Positions 35,331-35,475 of a DNA stretch of 35,475 nt are shown in pieces. The notes under the pieces are model-generated. The model saw only the letters and a program-made list of their open reading frames with translations, was not told where the DNA came from and did not search any database. The position numbers were made by a program, and so were the translations under genes. Each line of letters begins with the position of its first letter. Position 1 is the first letter of the stretch. This DNA is from Virgibacillus senegalensis. Lineage in GTDB: Bacteria; Bacillota; Bacilli; Bacillales; Amphibacillaceae. The DNA is taken from positions 1,233,597 through 1,269,071 of the forward strand of contig NZ_LN611424.1 of the NCBI RefSeq assembly GCF_000821245.2. Direction: 5' to 3'.

Positions 35331-35475
35331 GTTTACCCTCTGTTGATTCCACGATGAGCGTTCGGTGGTGACGCCTGCGGGAACAGCGCGAGCCGAAGAT
35401 CCACTTGGTTAAGTGATCTTCTTGACCAAGTTAGCTGAGGCCGTGCCCGCGGCAAGCATCCACCGATAAGCGATT

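Larger units (their letters stand above)
34817..35475 (-). mobile_element. Degenerate IS1182-type element, cut by window edge
   Basis: The left boundary GGCCACTGAAAAACTGAAG (from about 34813) matches, in inverse orientation, the right end of the element at 25259-25626. Reading leftward on the minus strand it contains a cruciform-like region (35362-35467), a hairpin (35281-35330), a transposase fragment and a terminator (34855-34900). The outer end is not in the window. Nothing else is seen in this gene-free stretch. Confidence 0.75.

Overview
The window is low-to-moderate GC Gram-positive chromosome from the family Bacillaceae. Gene order matches two Bacillus subtilis neighbourhoods (yusI-gcvH-yusF-yusE-yusD-metNPQ-sufCDSUB and yunE-yunD-yunC-yunB / lytH-yutC-yutD-yutE-yutF-yutG-yutH-hom-thrC-thrB-yutI-yuzD-yuzB-dapF-yutM). 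Sporulation genes (yunB, lytH-like, YhcN/YlaJ-type lipoprotein, yutH) show an endospore former. Sodium-linked transporters (NhaC and NSS types) and the style of the dispersed repeats would fit a halotolerant relative such as Virgibacillus, Oceanobacillus or Halobacillus, but the genus is an inference.

Layout. 1-472: no gene; a palindromic repeat and a promoter. 473-3163: small redox and house-keeping genes (ArsC/Spx-like yusI, glycine cleavage H protein, Toprim protein yusF, thioredoxin-like yusE, yusD) and a convergent thiol-disulfide oxidoreductase. 3248-6162: SAM riboswitch and methionine importer metNPQ. 6281-6545: a small gene with no conventional start codon. 6833-12083: the sufCDSUB iron-sulfur assembly operon. 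12304-16978: TSUP permease, yunD, yunC, an HD-GYP protein and yunB. 16970-19112: lysine riboswitch controlling an NhaC-family carrier. 19182-20983: NSS transporter plus a 35-residue MetS-like subunit. 20979-24412: LytH-like peptidase, sporulation lipoprotein, yutD, two small minus-strand genes and yutE. 24468-28293: HAD phosphatase, a small IS-derived element, PgpA-like protein, yutH and a 2-hydroxyacid dehydrogenase. 28356-31691: hom-thrC-thrB. 31671-32084: tandem dispersed repeats and a terminator. 32108-34771: NifU-like, YuzD, YuzB, DapF and a HesB/IscA-like protein. 34811-35475: remnant of an IS1182-type element, cut by the window edge.

Functionally, the window joins sulfur and methionine supply (met importer, suf cysteine desulfurase), Fe-S assembly (suf, NifU-like, HesB-like), aspartate-family amino acids (hom, thrC, thrB, dapF, lysine-riboswitch carrier) and late sporulation functions. 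Two riboswitches (SAM-I and lysine) can be read directly.

I see no defence island, CRISPR, prophage or biosynthetic cluster. The most noteworthy signals are non-coding: two related IS1182-derived elements sitting at gene ends, one of them between the arms of an apparent terminator, with compensatory changes in their own hairpins; a repeat that encodes the last residues and stop codon of thrB; a hairpin that buries the yunB ribosome-binding site; mutually exclusive hairpins (or an operator) upstream of yusD; and a small gene that seems to begin at ATT or ATC.
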